DNA from: Gambelia wislizenii
Lineage: Eukaryota; Chordata; Lepidosauria; Squamata; Crotaphytidae
Reading direction: 5' to 3'
NCBI GenBank assembly: GCA_030847615.1
Contig: JAUMIR010000001.1
Coordinates: 31,743,501 to 31,807,500, forward strand
DNA length: 64,000 bases
Below, one piece after another: positions 12,701 to 27,700 of the stretch (position 1 is its first letter; each line of letters begins with the position of its first letter). The notes under the pieces were generated by a model, which had not been told where the DNA came from, made no database searches, and saw only the letters and a list, made by a program, of their open reading frames with translations. Both the position numbers and the translations under genes were made by a program.

Positions 12701-15700
12701 AAAAAGTAAAAGATGCGCAGATTTTGGCCAACATTCAGAGAGGAACTACTTCAAAGTGAGAGCTGTCTGCCTTAGCTGGTGGTAGGGTCTCCTTTGTTGG
12801 AGTTATTTAAGCAGAGGCTGGACCGGCTACTGTTGGGGATCACAATGGGGCAGGCTTCACCCTGGGGCTTCAGCACCAACAGAAGAGGTCTTTCTTCACC
12901 TCTCCTCTCACTCACACACCCTTGGTGCCACCAGAAAAAATGGTGACTTGCCCTGTCCTCTACAACAGGTCTTTGGGGTAAATGGTGGTGGACTGCAGTG
13001 TGAAGGAGAGATCACCTCTCACAGTTCTGCTGACAGAAACAGTTCTGGATGTCTGACACTGGATTTAGAACAATATTTGCAGAACCAGACTGAGTAGGAA
13101 GTTGGACTAGATGACCATCACAGTTCCTTTCAGCCCCAGTTGGCCCTGCTGACTGGGGAATTCTAGAACTTGCACGTAAAAACTTTTCCAAGCTCTGTTT
13201 CCTATTCTGTTATCATCCAGTGAAGTCATTCCCTCCCTCTTTCCCAAAGCTGAGGCTGACTCACATTTGTATAGCCTGAAATGTACAAACCCCATGCAAA
13301 CTGGTCTGTCTAAAATGGCTGCATGCCAGTAGTGGTACTATTTGGACCCTTCTATAAGGAAACAGATGTACATTGGCACACTGTTTACCTGCCATGACCT
13401 GCCACAGCTGCTTCTGTCTGCTCAGAAGAATGCTATAAATATACTATACGATATGCTATACTAATATACTAATATGTTATGAGTATATATGAATGAGTAT
13501 ATTGAATGTACACAAGAATGCTCGTGTATACTTTCAGACTGAACACATAAAACAAGACCATTTCTCTAGATCGTTCAGATTGTAGAAATCACACATCTTA
13601 GAATCAGCATAATCAAGTTTCCCCACATTCACAATTAGACTGCCAACAAATACCAGGTGCTGTAGGCTGTATTTCAGAGGAAGGAGTTGGCAAAACCACC
13701 TCTGAGTATTCCTTGCCTAAGAAAATCCTTTGAAATTCATGGAGTTGCTGCCATAAGTCGACAGGCGAGTTGAAGGCACATACACATACACACACTATGT
13801 TAAAAGATCTGCTTGTGCCCCCTTGTGGCAGATAGAGAAACAGGTTTGATCTAAACTGCCTCACTGACCCTTTGAACTGAAAAAGGCTTAAAAAAAAACA
13901 CAACAAAATCCACAAAACACAGATACCTTTATTGGCCAACAAAAATGCAGAAAGTGTATCATGCAAGCTTTAGAAGCTTCACTGGCTTCTTCATCAAGCA
14001 AATATGTTAAAAATCATACAGTGACAATGTTAGAGTCACAGGCCTACATTTTGTTATTTCTGTTGTCAGGAGGCCTGTGACTCTAAGATCGTCAATTTTC
14101 TTCTCCTGTATGATTTTTAACATCTTTGCCCTTCAAAAGGGCCGTGGCTTCCTTGATTGAGTCTATCCATCTGGAATGTGGTCTTCTTCTTTTCCCACTG
14201 CCTTCTACCTTCCCAAGCATCATTATCTTTTCTAGTGAGTCATGTCTTCTCATGATATGGCCAAAGTACCACAGTCTCAGTTTATAGTAGCCATCTTTAA
14301 ATATCTGAAGGAATGTCATGAAGAAAATGGAGTCAGCTTGTTTTCTACTGCTCCAGAGATTAAAACATGAACAAATCGATTTAAATCACCTAAACATTAG
14401 GGAGAACTTTTCCCCTATAAGCTGTTCAACAGTGGAATAGACTGCCTTGGAGGGTGGTGGATGAGATGAACCAATGACTCTCCATCTTTGGAGGTCTTTA
14501 AACAGAGTGTTGGATGGGCATCTTTTAGGAGTGCTGTAACTGTGTATTCCTGCATGGCAGGGGGTGGATTATACAGCCCTTCTGATCCCTTCCTACTCTA
14601 AGATTCTATGTTTCTATTATTCTAACTCCCAGAAATCCCCAGCCGCAGGCCGTGCTTGCTGGTGGATTCTGGGAGGTGACATCCAAGAACTTAACTTTTC
14701 CAAGTTCTGCTCATAGCCTACCCTTCCACCTAAGTGAAGCCCAGATCAAAACAAGATACAGTACTAGGAGAAATTGCATGCAGCATCAATCATTGGGAAT
14801 TGCAGGCAGGTTTTCTCTACCTACCCTCTTTTTAAGTGAGCCACATAGGCACTCTGCAGGGCAGCTTCCATAAAGTAAGGCAATTCAAAGTCCAAAAGAG
14901 GTGCGTGGCCACCTTTTATGCCTCTTGTGTGAGTGTTGCCGAAGCTCTGGTAGTGGTGGGAGAGAGAGAGAGAAAGAAATGGGGCATCATTGTTAGAGAT
15001 GAATAATTACAGCAATTTGGTTAAAATTGCCACTATTTTCCTCCCAAAAGAAAAGAGAAAATAACAAGACAAGACAAACTGAAAATTGCACTGAATTATC
15101 CTTGTTATTTCTTTGCTTGATTGTCTTGGTCAATTTTGTACTGCTGTCACAGGAGCAACCAAGGTAAGAAGCTAGAAATTTTCCCTTACTTTCATTACAG
15201 AACTTGGGACCCCTTGAGCTGAACACAGACACAGAGATACACTGTCACAAATGATAGCCCACTGGGGGTGGGTCAATACCATGCGGGTTTTTTGGGTTGC
15301 CTGTAGGAATGGTAAAACCAGAAAGAATGTCAAACTGCTACAATTGTTCAGTTGGGAAGTTCACAAGTTATGCAATCCTACTATAGTTCTTTTGGAGGCG
15401 ATCAGCCCCATATCTCTCCACTCAGGGGGGCGTGACTAAATGAAGTAGCCTTACACATTCGCTGGGGTTTGGTTCCAGGACCCCCTGTGAATACCCAGAT
15501 CCGTGAATATTCAAGCCCCATTATATGCAATGGCATAGCAAAATGGTGTCCCTTATATAAGATGGCAAAATCAAGGTTTGCTTTTTGGATTATTATTTTT
15601 TTAAGAATATTTTCAAGCCATGAATACTTAAATCTGTGAATGTGGAAGGACAACAGTATTACATTTTAAGTAGGGTTCTACACAAATGTGGTTCTATACA

Positions 15701-18700
15701 AAAGCAGATCTGAATTAGAACAATGTGTACCATACATTCAAAACTTGACTAAAAAAATTACAGTCATGCTTTTGGTGGGGTGGTTTCTAAGCATTTTCAA
15801 ACTTGGGTTCAGAAATTCAGCTTATTCTGAGAATAAGTCTGCTACAGTGCTTACAGCAGGAGTAAGGAATTATGGCCTTCGAGATCTTATTGGACTGCAA
15901 CTCCCATCAGGCACATAGTCAATAGCAAGGGATTCTGAGAATTGCTCTCTGTGAAAACCTGACTGAAAAATTCTCACTTACCAGGACCAGGAAGTTTTAG
16001 ATGGGTATCCATGGACCATTCACTCACAGCTTAACCTACTTCACAGGGCTGTTGTATAAGGCAATATATAAGGCTATAAAGAGGCAAGGCACCCTGAACG
16101 CCTTAAAGGATGGAATAAAAATGTATTAAGGTCATTAACTGAAGCAGATCACCTTAGGTTTTAGACTACATTTCCCAGAATTCCCTACAGTAATTCTTGG
16201 AGTTACAGTCCAAAAAAGTAACTTGTCCAAGCTTTTCTGGTCCAAAGGCATATGAAACAGTAGTCTTGCTGAAGCTAAACACCTGGCTCAGCTGAGTGCT
16301 ACCTTAAAGATTAACATGACGGTAGATCAGCCTTCCCAAACCTGCATATGAGACTACAACTTCCATCATTGCCAGCCACCATTGTCATACTGGCTGGGAA
16401 CAATGGGAATTTTATTCCAATGTATCTGTGCCAGGCAAGAGAAAGCAGCTCTAGTCCAGTTTGACACAAGAAATGTGGCAGTATTTAGGTATTGCGGGAA
16501 AGAGTCTTCATCATTTTTATGCAGATGTGTAATTGCTGCAAACAAAAAGAAAATATGGGGTTGTATGTGACTCATAAGCCATATGTTGCCAAGGTGTGTT
16601 TTCAATACAAAATATTATTATTAAATACAAAACAAAATATTAAAAATTACTGTAAAAGCAACACCAAATACAGCAACAAAACAAGTGAATGAAAAGCACC
16701 CCAAAAGTGAATGAAAAAAATTGGTAAATGAGAGGCCTCTCATAATGCAAGTTAACAAAAAGGGCCTAGGTAAACAGAAAATGAAAAGAGCATCCAAAGT
16801 CACAGCATGGCCAGAAAGATTTTCAGGCTCCTTGAAGACTTTCTCTCTCTTGACCCTCAGGAAGTGCTAAGAGGCATTTCAAGTAGGCTTCCATTTACCT
16901 TCTCAAGTTCTTGGAGGAACACTTGAGCAACCACACACGCTTTTTCAAAGCAAGCCATGACTTCCTCCTCCCTTTCCGACAGCCGGGCTTGGGAAGCAAT
17001 AGAATTGGGAGAGCGTTCCAATGCCAAGCCTGCAAAGACAGCCAAAAGAACTCTTCAAAAGTGCCAAGGGAATGCTTGAGAGGGGCTGACTTAAAGCACC
17101 ACATGCTGATGCCTTCCCTCCACCCCCCACACATGAGCACACATCCACACCTTCTGCCCTGCAAATTCTCAGATGGCCTTTTTCCACCCAGCTCAGGACT
17201 CACACAAGCCCCTTCCCCTTCCCACCAGTTCCTGAAACTCTAAGTAGGTCAGGGGAGGGCAGAAGGTAAATTGGGATCTACTGGCCCCTAAGCGAGGACT
17301 TGGGCTGCATGTGGGGCCCCCAAGCTACTTTAGCAGCTCTCAGTCCATTGAGACCCCCCAGGCAGCCACTTTAGCTGGCCAAAGAAAGCCTATCTTTCAG
17401 ACAGTTTAAAGAAAGCCCTTGCACTATTTAACATTTATTTAATTATTATTCATTCATTCATTCAAAGCATGATGTAGACTACTGGCCACTTCCAGCTATA
17501 TTTCCACACACACACCCATCATTTTTTGTCATCTATGTAGCCCCCAGAGAATCCTAGGTGTCAAAAACTGGCCCCCAGACCCCCATGGTTGCCCATCCCT
17601 GGCAAAGATTTCTGACTCCCAATGTGTACCAATTGAAATTAGGTTACTGAACAGAGACTGACAGATTTTCTTGGGGGGAGGTTGTAACCAAGAGGAGATT
17701 TTTCTGCGAAAAGGATTTATGAGCTTGGTTCTAATATCGATCACAAATTCCTGAGCTGACCAGGGGTTCAGAGGTCATGTTGTTCTGTAATTATTAATAT
17801 TCATCCCCACCCGCATTCCTGTGGCACAATTTCAAACAGGCCTCAGCTGGTAGATTCTAGGATTCTATTTTTAAAAAAGGAAAACAGACCCTGTAAGGCT
17901 AAAATCCATCCATGAAGTAGAGCATATCCTGTGGCATTCCACTGGGAGAGGTACTGAGCTGAATTTTTGGGATCACACTGCACAGACACATACCTTTCAA
18001 TGTTTTAGAAATGTTTGTTTCAGGACACCTATGGCCAGGACACCTATGGCAATATCAGAAGGTGGACAAGATGGCAAAAGGTATTAATAAGGAAGTACAG
18101 ACAAGCTAGGAGAGGCAGTAGCAATTTGCTTTTGCCTGAACCTACTGGGAAGGGCAAGATTCTACCCCCTTGTCTGCCCCCGCCCCACTGAATTAATTCA
18201 GTGCAAACTAGTGTACTTTTCCACGTTGAACTGTTTGCAGCAATTGGAGGAATTTTCATTTTATTTTTTTTATATCCCACCTTTCTCTCAGGATGGGACC
18301 AACGCTGGCTTTAAGGCTAAGAAGACAAGTTTGAAAGGTGGCCCGAGGAAATTGAGGACAAATGGGGAAAGTGAATGGGTACGTTTTAAAAGCAGCAGAA
18401 AAGTGGGACAACAGAGGATTAATTGCGACTGTCTCTGCCAAATCAGGTCAGCTGGAGAATATGCAGACATTTACCACCAGTAGTATATGGAAGCCAGGAC
18501 CAACAGGGTCAAAGATCCAGGACCTTTTGATTACCAGGGACAATAACATCATCTGCTGCTCCCACCACGCCAGAGTTCTTTATTCTTCCTGAGTTTGGCT
18601 GCAATCCCCATAAAATTGGAGAAGGAATTTTCCTTACCATGATGTGCCATTATGAGTTATCCTGGCTGTAATCCAAAGTATTTTAGAATGGCTTTATAAA

Positions 18701-21700
18701 AGACTTTATTCTGGTGAAGGTGAAAACTGCTAGAAATTTTGGATCAACACATCCACCTGCAATTTGTGGGGGGGGGGGTATTACATTTTAATATGTAGGA
18801 CTACAGCACTGTTTGGCACTGGGCATTCTATGTATCACAGATTTTATGGTAAATTTGGGGTGGGGGACACATTTGTAGCTCATAAGGCTAATTAGACAAG
18901 TTTGAAAACAAATGAGCAGGGCTTCCAGGTTAAAGATGGGAAGGAGGAGAAGGCATGGGTATTCTGTATATCACCTTGTCCTTTTTCATAGAATCATAGA
19001 GTTGGAAGAGACTACAAGGGCCATTTAGTCCAACCCCCTGCCATGCAGGAATACACAATCAAAGCATTCCCGACAGATGGCCATCCAGCCTCTGTTTAAA
19101 AACCTCCAAAGAAGGAGACTCCACCATACTATGAAGCAGTGCATTCCACTGCCAAACAGCTCTTACTGACAGGAACTTCTACCTAATATTTAGGTGGAAT
19201 CTCTTTTCCTGTAGTTTGAGTCCATTTCTCCATGTCCTAGTCTCTAGAGCAGCAGAAAACAAGTTTGCTCCATCCTCAGTATGACATCCCTTCAAATTTT
19301 TAAACATGGCTACCATGTCACCTCTTAACCTTCTCTTCTCCAGGCTAAACATACCCAGCTACCTAAGCCATTCCTCATAGGGCATGGCTTCCAGACCTCC
19401 CACCATCCTGGTCACCCTCCTCTGGACACGTTCCAGCTTCTCAATATCCTTCCTGAATTGTGGTGCCTAGAACTGGACATCGTATTCCAGGTGACGTCTG
19501 ACCAAAGCAGAATAGAGTGGCATTATTACTTCCCTTGATCTAGACACTATACTCCTATACTCATTATCTGCAAGAGACTATATTAGGGAGACTCATATGC
19601 AAAACTAAAACAAAGAAAGATTGTGAACTGTTTGGGGCAGAGACCTGTCTTTGGCAAACTATTTTGCATAGTAATGTACATGTTGTTGTCTGCCTTCATA
19701 TGGTTTCTGACTTACAGCAACAATAAGACAAACCTATCACGGGGTTTTCTTGGCAAGATTCATTCAGAGCGGGTTTACCATTGCCTTTCTGGAGGCTCAG
19801 AAGGTTTGAATTTCTAAAGTTCCTAAGTTTACCCAGTGGGTTTCCATGAAGCGGGGATTCAAAATCCAGTCTCCCAGAGTGTCTTAGTCCAACATTCTAT
19901 AATCACTACACTATGCAGGCTCTCAATGGATATGGAGAACTATTATATAGCTTCCACTATTTAATTAACAGAATGCAAATCTGAATCATTTATCCAGATC
20001 ACATAATGCAGCTTTGGTCTATGTGACATTTGGGTTACCTTCAGCACACAATGGTACTACTTTTAAGACACACACTCACACAGATTAGGCAGATTTTAAA
20101 AAGGAGGAGGAGGAGGAGGAGGAGGAGGTAGTGGTGAAATGGCAATAGCCAACTGGAAAATCACATGCTTTGCAAGCAAAAAACCCCAGATTCAATCCAA
20201 GGCATCTCCAGTTAGGGCTGGGAAAGACCCCTGGAGTGCAGCTGCCACCCAACATGAAGACAATGTTGAGTTGATGACCCAAATGGCCCAATTCAAAACA
20301 TGGTAGTTTCCTCTCAGCCATTTACACAGCCATACTATATCCTGGTTTTCTTCCTTCATCATGCCTGCTCTGTCTAAATACAGCATAGAATGTACTGTGG
20401 TGGTGTTGAGAATAGGGAAAAGACCTTCTAGATATTGTTACTGTTCCTGCATGCACTGTTCTATGCAAAATGAAGCTCTCTACATGCAAAGTGCAAAACA
20501 TCAAAGAGGTCATTAATCTCTGAATTTAACATACACACAAGTTGCATGCAGAAGCTCACCTGTATTTAAGTTATGGAAATTCATATGAAACCCAAATACC
20601 TGAAGGGATGCTTTGAAGACTCACTTCACAATGGCTTCAAAAGGACACAAAAACATCCTATATCACACTAGGCTGAAGCAGAAGTAAAGGATTCTTTTTT
20701 TGCTGAGGTGTCAAATGGACATTGGGCTGCACTATAGCATCCATGTTGATGGTGTTCCATTAACAATTCCATACTGAATTTCTTAGCGCTCAGGGATTCT
20801 AGGAGTTACTCTAGGAATTCAAAAAGCTTTGCCAAGCTCTGTTCCCCTCACTACCATCTCACCAGACACTTCTCTCCCCACAAAGCGAACGCTATATATG
20901 CCTTAGAAGTATTACGTTAGTGGCAACTGCCACAGTCCATGAGATTGGGACTAGGCACTGTATTGTATGTGATTTTGTGGGCCACCTTGGGTCTGTTCTG
21001 GGAGAAAGGCAGCATATAAATTAAATAAATAAATAAGCCCAATAGAAAATGGAGCACAAAGTAGTGGCAATGTATGAGAAGGAAATGGACAAAGGATATT
21101 ATATGTTCACCCAGCCTGAGATTTTCCTTTCTCTGTGCCACAGGAACTGGTTCCATCATACCTCTACAGACTAATATTTAGGCCTTGCGGAGTGACAGCT
21201 GGTAGCTTCCTCACTAGTGGGTCAGTGAATCCATTCCAGGTTTCAGATAGTTGCAAAGGAACTCTCCAAGGTGCTGGGCCTCTTTAGAAATAGGATTCAG
21301 CACTTTGCAGAGCTCCTTTAAACCCTGGACTGAAACCTGAGGCGGAACTTCCACCCCACTGCACTGGCATGGGAGACATCAGCCACCACTGGCCTTGTAA
21401 ACACCTTTTTTTTTTCCCTGTTGGAGCTTTATTCCCTTGAAGAAGAAATGAGAAGCATGTGGTCCTCTTGAGCTTGGAGAATTACTTCCCAGACCATCAC
21501 CTTACCCCTGATCAGTTGTGGATGCCTTCCGCATTCCATTCCTTTTACTCATCTAAATCTTCCAAGCTCTGCTTCAGATAGTTTGGACTGAAGCTCACAT
21601 CAGCCCTAATCATTACAAGCAGTGGTGATGGATGAGGAGAGTTGTGGTCCAACAAAATCTAGAGGGTCCCACATTCCCATTCCCTTCCTTTGGGATAATC

Positions 21701-24700
21701 CATCAGGGACTACATGCCAGTGGGCAGCAAGAGAAAAGTCAGTGGTGGGTACAGCTACATCCTCTTTCCCACTCAAACCAATCTCTCTTTCTCTCTCTCT
21801 CTCTCTCTTTCCTGCTGTTCAAAACAAAGAGGTTGATGCTGCCAGAGGTCTAAACTGACTCTGTGAAATCAGGCCAAGGATTGTACGTTGCCCATTATTG
21901 CATTTCAACTAGAAACACTTTAGTAAGATACTCTCATTGAAGGAATTGAGCCTGTACAACAACATCAAGCACCTGTTGTCCTCCCTAGAGATCAGCTGTT
22001 TTTTTTCTCTCTCTTCCTGCTTGCTTGTTTTACTGGAGAGGATACAGTAACTCCCCAGAGGATGTCACAGGGTCTAAAAAGAGCACCCCACCGACACCAG
22101 TCCAAGGACTCCTGCAAGTGCATGCTATTGTAGGCAAGAACAGTTGGTCCTAGCTTACACACTTTGACCACAGAGGGCCTTCTCCATGGCTGGTCACAGG
22201 CTCTGGAACTCCTTTCCTAGGGAGGCTAGGTTGGCTCCCTCCTTTCTGCCCTTTCATTGTCAGGTGAACCATTTTTTATTTCAGCAGCCCTTTGGGAACA
22301 GATTGTTTTACAAGAAAAGAGCTCAGTCAGTGGAATTAGTTCTATTCTTTGCTTTTAAATCAATGTTTTAAATGGTTTTAATTTGATCAACAGTTTAATA
22401 CTATCCTAATAGTAACTTTTTGTTTGTTTCTTCAGTGACATGTGCATTTCTATTTATCTTGTAAGACACCTTGAGTCCCAGATTTGGTGAAAAGGCAGGT
22501 TATAAATAAACCAACAGAAGAGGTCAGGTCTTAAGAAAGATATCATTAGCACAAGAGCTCTCACCTCGATTCTAGGCACATTGCTCAAAGGAAAGTGCAA
22601 CTGAGTTTTTAGGGACATACCATTAATGAACGCTAATCCATAAAACTTATGCCATTATCAGTTTATTACTATCCCTTCACATGTTACAGGTGCAGCCGAG
22701 TAATATGGCAAGAACTCTTGATTCTAGTAAGTCTGCAACTACAATTGTAAATCCAGTCTTGCATCTCAACAATCACCTCTCCCATATGAACCTGTCTGGT
22801 AGTATAATTCATTTCTGAGATATTATTCTGGTGTTCGTTGCTATCAAACATATAGCAGGTGGGCACTAGTGACTAGTAGACTCTTTTGTGGTAGCACCAG
22901 AATTTGGAAGCATCTCCCAAGATAGGCCTGCTTTGCCCAGGTGCTGCTTACCATTCATTCAGCAGGCAACAAAGAGGGCTCCATATCAGTCAAACTCCTG
23001 TAATCCTGTGTTTGTCAATCTTAAGATTTGCTAGCACTCTTGGTTATTTTCATATGGAAACACTGAACGTAAATAAGAATATCACATCTGGGATAGTGAT
23101 GAGCAGATTTCAGCTTGGCAGTATCTACCTCCATTTTTACTAGATACCCAAGGCGCACTAGCTGGAGTGTGGCACAAAGGATGTACACTTAGAATAAGGC
23201 TTTGAATGCCAGTTCTGAATACAGCTCAGTCTTTTCACAGAAAAATCCATGCCAGGTCATTCCAAGCTTTCTTCACTTCAACAGTACAATTGAGGGCCAG
23301 GAAATGGAGTCATTCTGGGTTCTGCTATTGTTAAACTGTAGAGAGCCAGAAATCCTTAACCATCTCCTACAAATCTGCTAAAGATTTAGCAGTAAAGCCA
23401 GATCTATCTTTTGCCCACCCATAGAGCTTGGAAATTTTTTTTTAATGATATCTCCCAGAATCCCCAACAGACGAGAGATTCTGGGAGATGCAATCCAACA
23501 AGTAACCCTCCTAAGTTCAGCCCACACCAGTCTAGAAGCTTCCACATGTTTTCTTAAAAGGAACTCAAAACCAAAGCTGTCCCTTTGTGATGATGCCATC
23601 CAGCTGGAGCAGATGTTCACCCCTTCTGCCCCAACACCCACAGATGTTCAATAGATAAGCAAGAAGAAACATCCCTTTCCCCAAAGTAGCAGAGCAATAA
23701 AACACATCAAACACACAAAGGGGTCTATCCCTTGGGATCCACATGCATACAACAAGCTTACTATCAGTATACTTAGTGTTCACTCCAAAGGTATCTGTGG
23801 TTTTCATTATGATCTTTACATACCAGTGGGAGGTATTTGATCATGTCAGAGTTCTCATTCACCTAACAAGCTGGCAGGCATGCTGAAAAGGAGTAGAAGA
23901 GAGGAGACAGATAGACAGCAACTATTTCAGCAACATTTATAAGATGCAATGAAAGCAAAAAAGAAGACAAAAATTGCAAGAGGGGTTTTTTTTAAAAAAA
24001 AAGCACCCAGAAAAATAAGCTGAACAATTGCCCCAGCACTCCTCTGACACACTACCCCCCACCTCACAGAGAACTACATGCATCAGAAAGAGGTTATTTT
24101 TCATCACAATGCTTTAATAAAAAACAGCAAGAACAAAAATATAATGTGTTAGAAGAACCATCATGTTCCACTTAACTGGCTAGATGCTAAGATTAGAGGT
24201 TACAGGACAGAACCAACAATGGGATGCTAAAGCACAAGAAGATAGTACAGTTGTCCCTCCATATCCACGGATTTAAGTATTCATGGCTTGAAAATATTCT
24301 TTAAAAAATAATAATCCATAAAGCAAACCTTGATTTTGCCATCTTATATAAGGAACACCATTCTGCTATGCCACTGCATATAATGGGACTTGAATATTCA
24401 CAATTTTTTTGTATCCACGGGGGGTCCTGGAACCAAACCCCAGCAAATATGAAGGGACAATTGTATTGTTTTAGATTCCATGGAAAAGAAACCTCATGCT
24501 CAAGAGTCAGATAATAGTGCCATTCCTACTCCATACCAGTAATTATCACCAAAAGCACTTGTCTTGAACCTTTTCAGACCTTTAACCCCAACCTGAAACA
24601 GGGTAACCAGCCATTATTACCAATATGCAATTATAATTATGACGGTATCCCCCTTTCTCCTTCTCATAAGGCCCTCTTTTACACTCCAGAATTGAACTGT

Positions 24701-27700
24701 TGTGGCAACATCCTAGGGAATCCTGAGGGTTTCAGTTTAGTGTGGCACTAGAGCTCTCTGGTAGAGATTTCTAAACTACAAATCCCAAACTACAAGTCCC
24801 AGGTTTCCATAGGATGGAACCATGGCAGTTAAAAGGGGAACATAGTGCTGTAACTGTGTTTCATAAAGCTGCTCAGTTTCTCTCACTTTCACTCTTCCAA
24901 CTATCTATCTCAAGGCAAATTCAGAATTCAGAAAAGTTCCATTTTAGAAGACATATCCTAGAAACCTCCAACTATCATATCTAGCACCTAGAGGATTCTG
25001 GGAGTTGTAGTTCAAAAAAGCAACTCCCCCCAAGCTCTGGGTACCTCTTCATTGTAGACACACTCATTTAACAGTCATTCCTTCTTCCTAGAGAACCCTG
25101 GGACTTCAGTTCTGAGCATGTTAAGCTCTAAAATGGATATGGAACAAGTGTGGCCCTCCAGGTATTGTTAGACTCCAAACTCCATCAGCCCCATGCAACA
25201 AGGCCAGTGGTTAGGATGGGTGTTGTAACCTAGCAACAGCTGAAGAGCCACAGGTTCTTCAACCCTTCACTGACAGAATTATGAATAGCCATACAAAACT
25301 AGAGTTCACAAGATCTGGGACAGGGAAGGCATTACACTTAAATTAGGAGCCAACCAACACAAAAGTGCATTATAAACATAGCTCACTGTCTTTCTTGTTC
25401 ACATCCTACTACTGTCTCATAATGTCATGACACTATTGATATGTCAACTGTGCTGGGGCCATGACCTACTTGTAGAATTGTTGCACCTCATTGGCAGAGA
25501 TTCAATGGTCTGAAGTTCCAAACCTGATGCCCTCTAGATGTGTTTAACTACTATTCACAACCCCCCAGCTACCTTCTGGAAGTATCAATCAATGTATTTG
25601 TCTGTGGCACAACATCCATTACAAAATATTACAAAAGCACTGCAGGAAAATTATAATAATATAGCCAACATGCTTACCATAGAAGTATCTACAAAATACA
25701 AGGAAAATAGAGGACTAAAATCAATTAAAATTACAGGAAAAAATACCAAGGCAAGAATTGGGCTACAACAACTGGTTCCCTTTGCAATCTACTGCTGCTG
25801 GTTTTTAGAAATTTGCAGCAGATATTTTGGGCTGCTACTGAGAAAGTGGCCACCTTAAGTGTAGTAGATTTGGAGTGGTCTGCCAACAAGTCACAAATAA
25901 TATCAGGCAGCATCCAACTTGCTATTGCTTTCAAAAGGTCTCCCAGGAAATTGTTCCTAGGGTTCCTATACAGTGGGCAGTGTAAAAAATAATGCACTAG
26001 GTCTACTACCTCCCCAGAGCCACAAATACAAAAATGCTGTGTGTAAGGGATTCCTTTATACCTTTCCTCTAAATGAACTGAAGGCACTGTCTGGAAACGG
26101 GGGGGAGTGAAGGCTTTTCTCAGAGCAATGAAAGTTAAGTCTTGAAAATACTGCTAGAAATATTGTTCCCTAACCTTCTGGAAGTAGCAGTCCAATACAT
26201 CTGGAAGGAACCAAAAGTTGGGGAAGACTGGACTGAAAGGGTAGGCTGACTGAAGTGGTGAGTTGTAAACCAAAGAGAATTCAAGAGGCCTACAAGGAAA
26301 TGAAGCATCTACAGTTTGCACCATAAGAGGGAAGTCTGGGGGAAGCTGTGTAAGTATAGCCCCTGACTCAATGTTTCACTTTTGTTTTGAGCCACACCGT
26401 ATTAAAATTTGGCATACATGTACACAGTTACTGGCCAACTTTTCAGCAGTACTGAAGCTTAATACCGCTCCCATTCAAACTCTCAGATTCAGAAGGGATA
26501 AACTTTAGATTGACATGAATTGATTTTGCAAATGGTCACCAACAGCTACATACAGAAACACTCTCACCAAATGCAGGCAATCCGTTACCTTTGATAACAA
26601 AAGCTTCAGTCAGCAGACGCAGCATGTACAACGGCTTCTTTTCTACAGCAATGTCCTCGAGGCCGGCTCTTGCGTACATGCTGAGAGCATCCCTGTAAGA
26701 CCCTTCAACATAATGAAGCTTCGCTAGGATCAACATGGCTTCCGTCATATCTTTTGGCTGGGAGTGGGAGGGAAAGGAGATTTTCACCATAGACAACAAC
26801 AGCAGCAACAACAACAACAAGATGCTAGTGGAGTAAGGCCACCGTTGCATGGAAATTAAGCCTGTACTCAATAAAATAAAACATGGTGAGATACTGTTAA
26901 GTTAAGCTCTTTCCATTAACTAAAACAAATACACATTTCTATCTCTTTATTTATTTTACCTATTAAATTTTTCACATCCTATCCTATACCACAATATCTC
27001 AAGGAGGTGTACAAATAATCTCAATGTAAACAGATTAAAACCATTAAAAACAATAAAAATAATTTAAATGGACTAAAAACATATGTATTTAACATATCAC
27101 CATGTTACAACAGGTTAAAAATGCTTATTACCATGTGCATAAATATTTTAAGAGGAATCATTTAGGTTCCCGAGGCTTTAATAAAACGTCTGTGTTTTTA
27201 CTTGGCACCTAAATGATGCCAGTGTTGGCACTAATCAGGCTGCCAAGGGGAGGGTGCTGTGCCGTTACTTAAGGTGGGTGTTGCCCCTCCCTCCAATAGT
27301 ATCACCTGGTGTGGTTTGGCCTCTCTGCACACACACCCCAGTGCTGTCACTGGGAAGGTGTTCCATAACTGGGGTGCCACAGTTGAGAAGGCCCTATCTC
27401 ATGACCTCACAGTGTTTTGGCCTCACCCATGGGGACAGAGAGGAGACCCAACCCAATAGACCTCAGCCCTTGGGCAGGTATATATAGGGAGAGACACTGT
27501 CTTGAATACTGAGGTCCAAAACTTCTTTCTTCCCCTGAACTTAATAAGGAATTTCTTAAGAACATGGGAGCACTGTATATCCAATAGACATACTACACAG
27601 TTGAGTCATTACTGGTTTGATGGTGTAAGCAACATCCTTTCCCCACTCCCATCCGCAGTATACCTTGGGAACAAGGCTGGAGTTTGAAGAAGTGGCAAGT

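Larger units (their letters stand above)
10636..14824 (-). other. TTC7A intron 5
   Basis: Holds a tRNA-headed SINE (10990-11241), the Helitron-like element, Bov-B and CR1 pieces, a 5S SINE fragment and an imperfect palindrome. Confidence 0.7.
17030..26588 (-). other. TTC7A intron 3
   Basis: Contains an unassigned repeat (18042-18480), a CR1 3-prime end, a Sauria SINE, L2 tails, a mariner MITE, an inverted-repeat MITE and a LINE C-terminal fragment. The stretches 17030-18040 and 22520-24240 show nothing clear apart from short AT-rich and simple sequence. Confidence 0.7.

Noticed and set aside
25731..26087. 118-codon minus-strand frame with CICGSGEV and HCPLYR
   Set aside because: As a host gene: it is the C-terminal part of a non-LTR retrotransposon, so it is listed as a mobile element.
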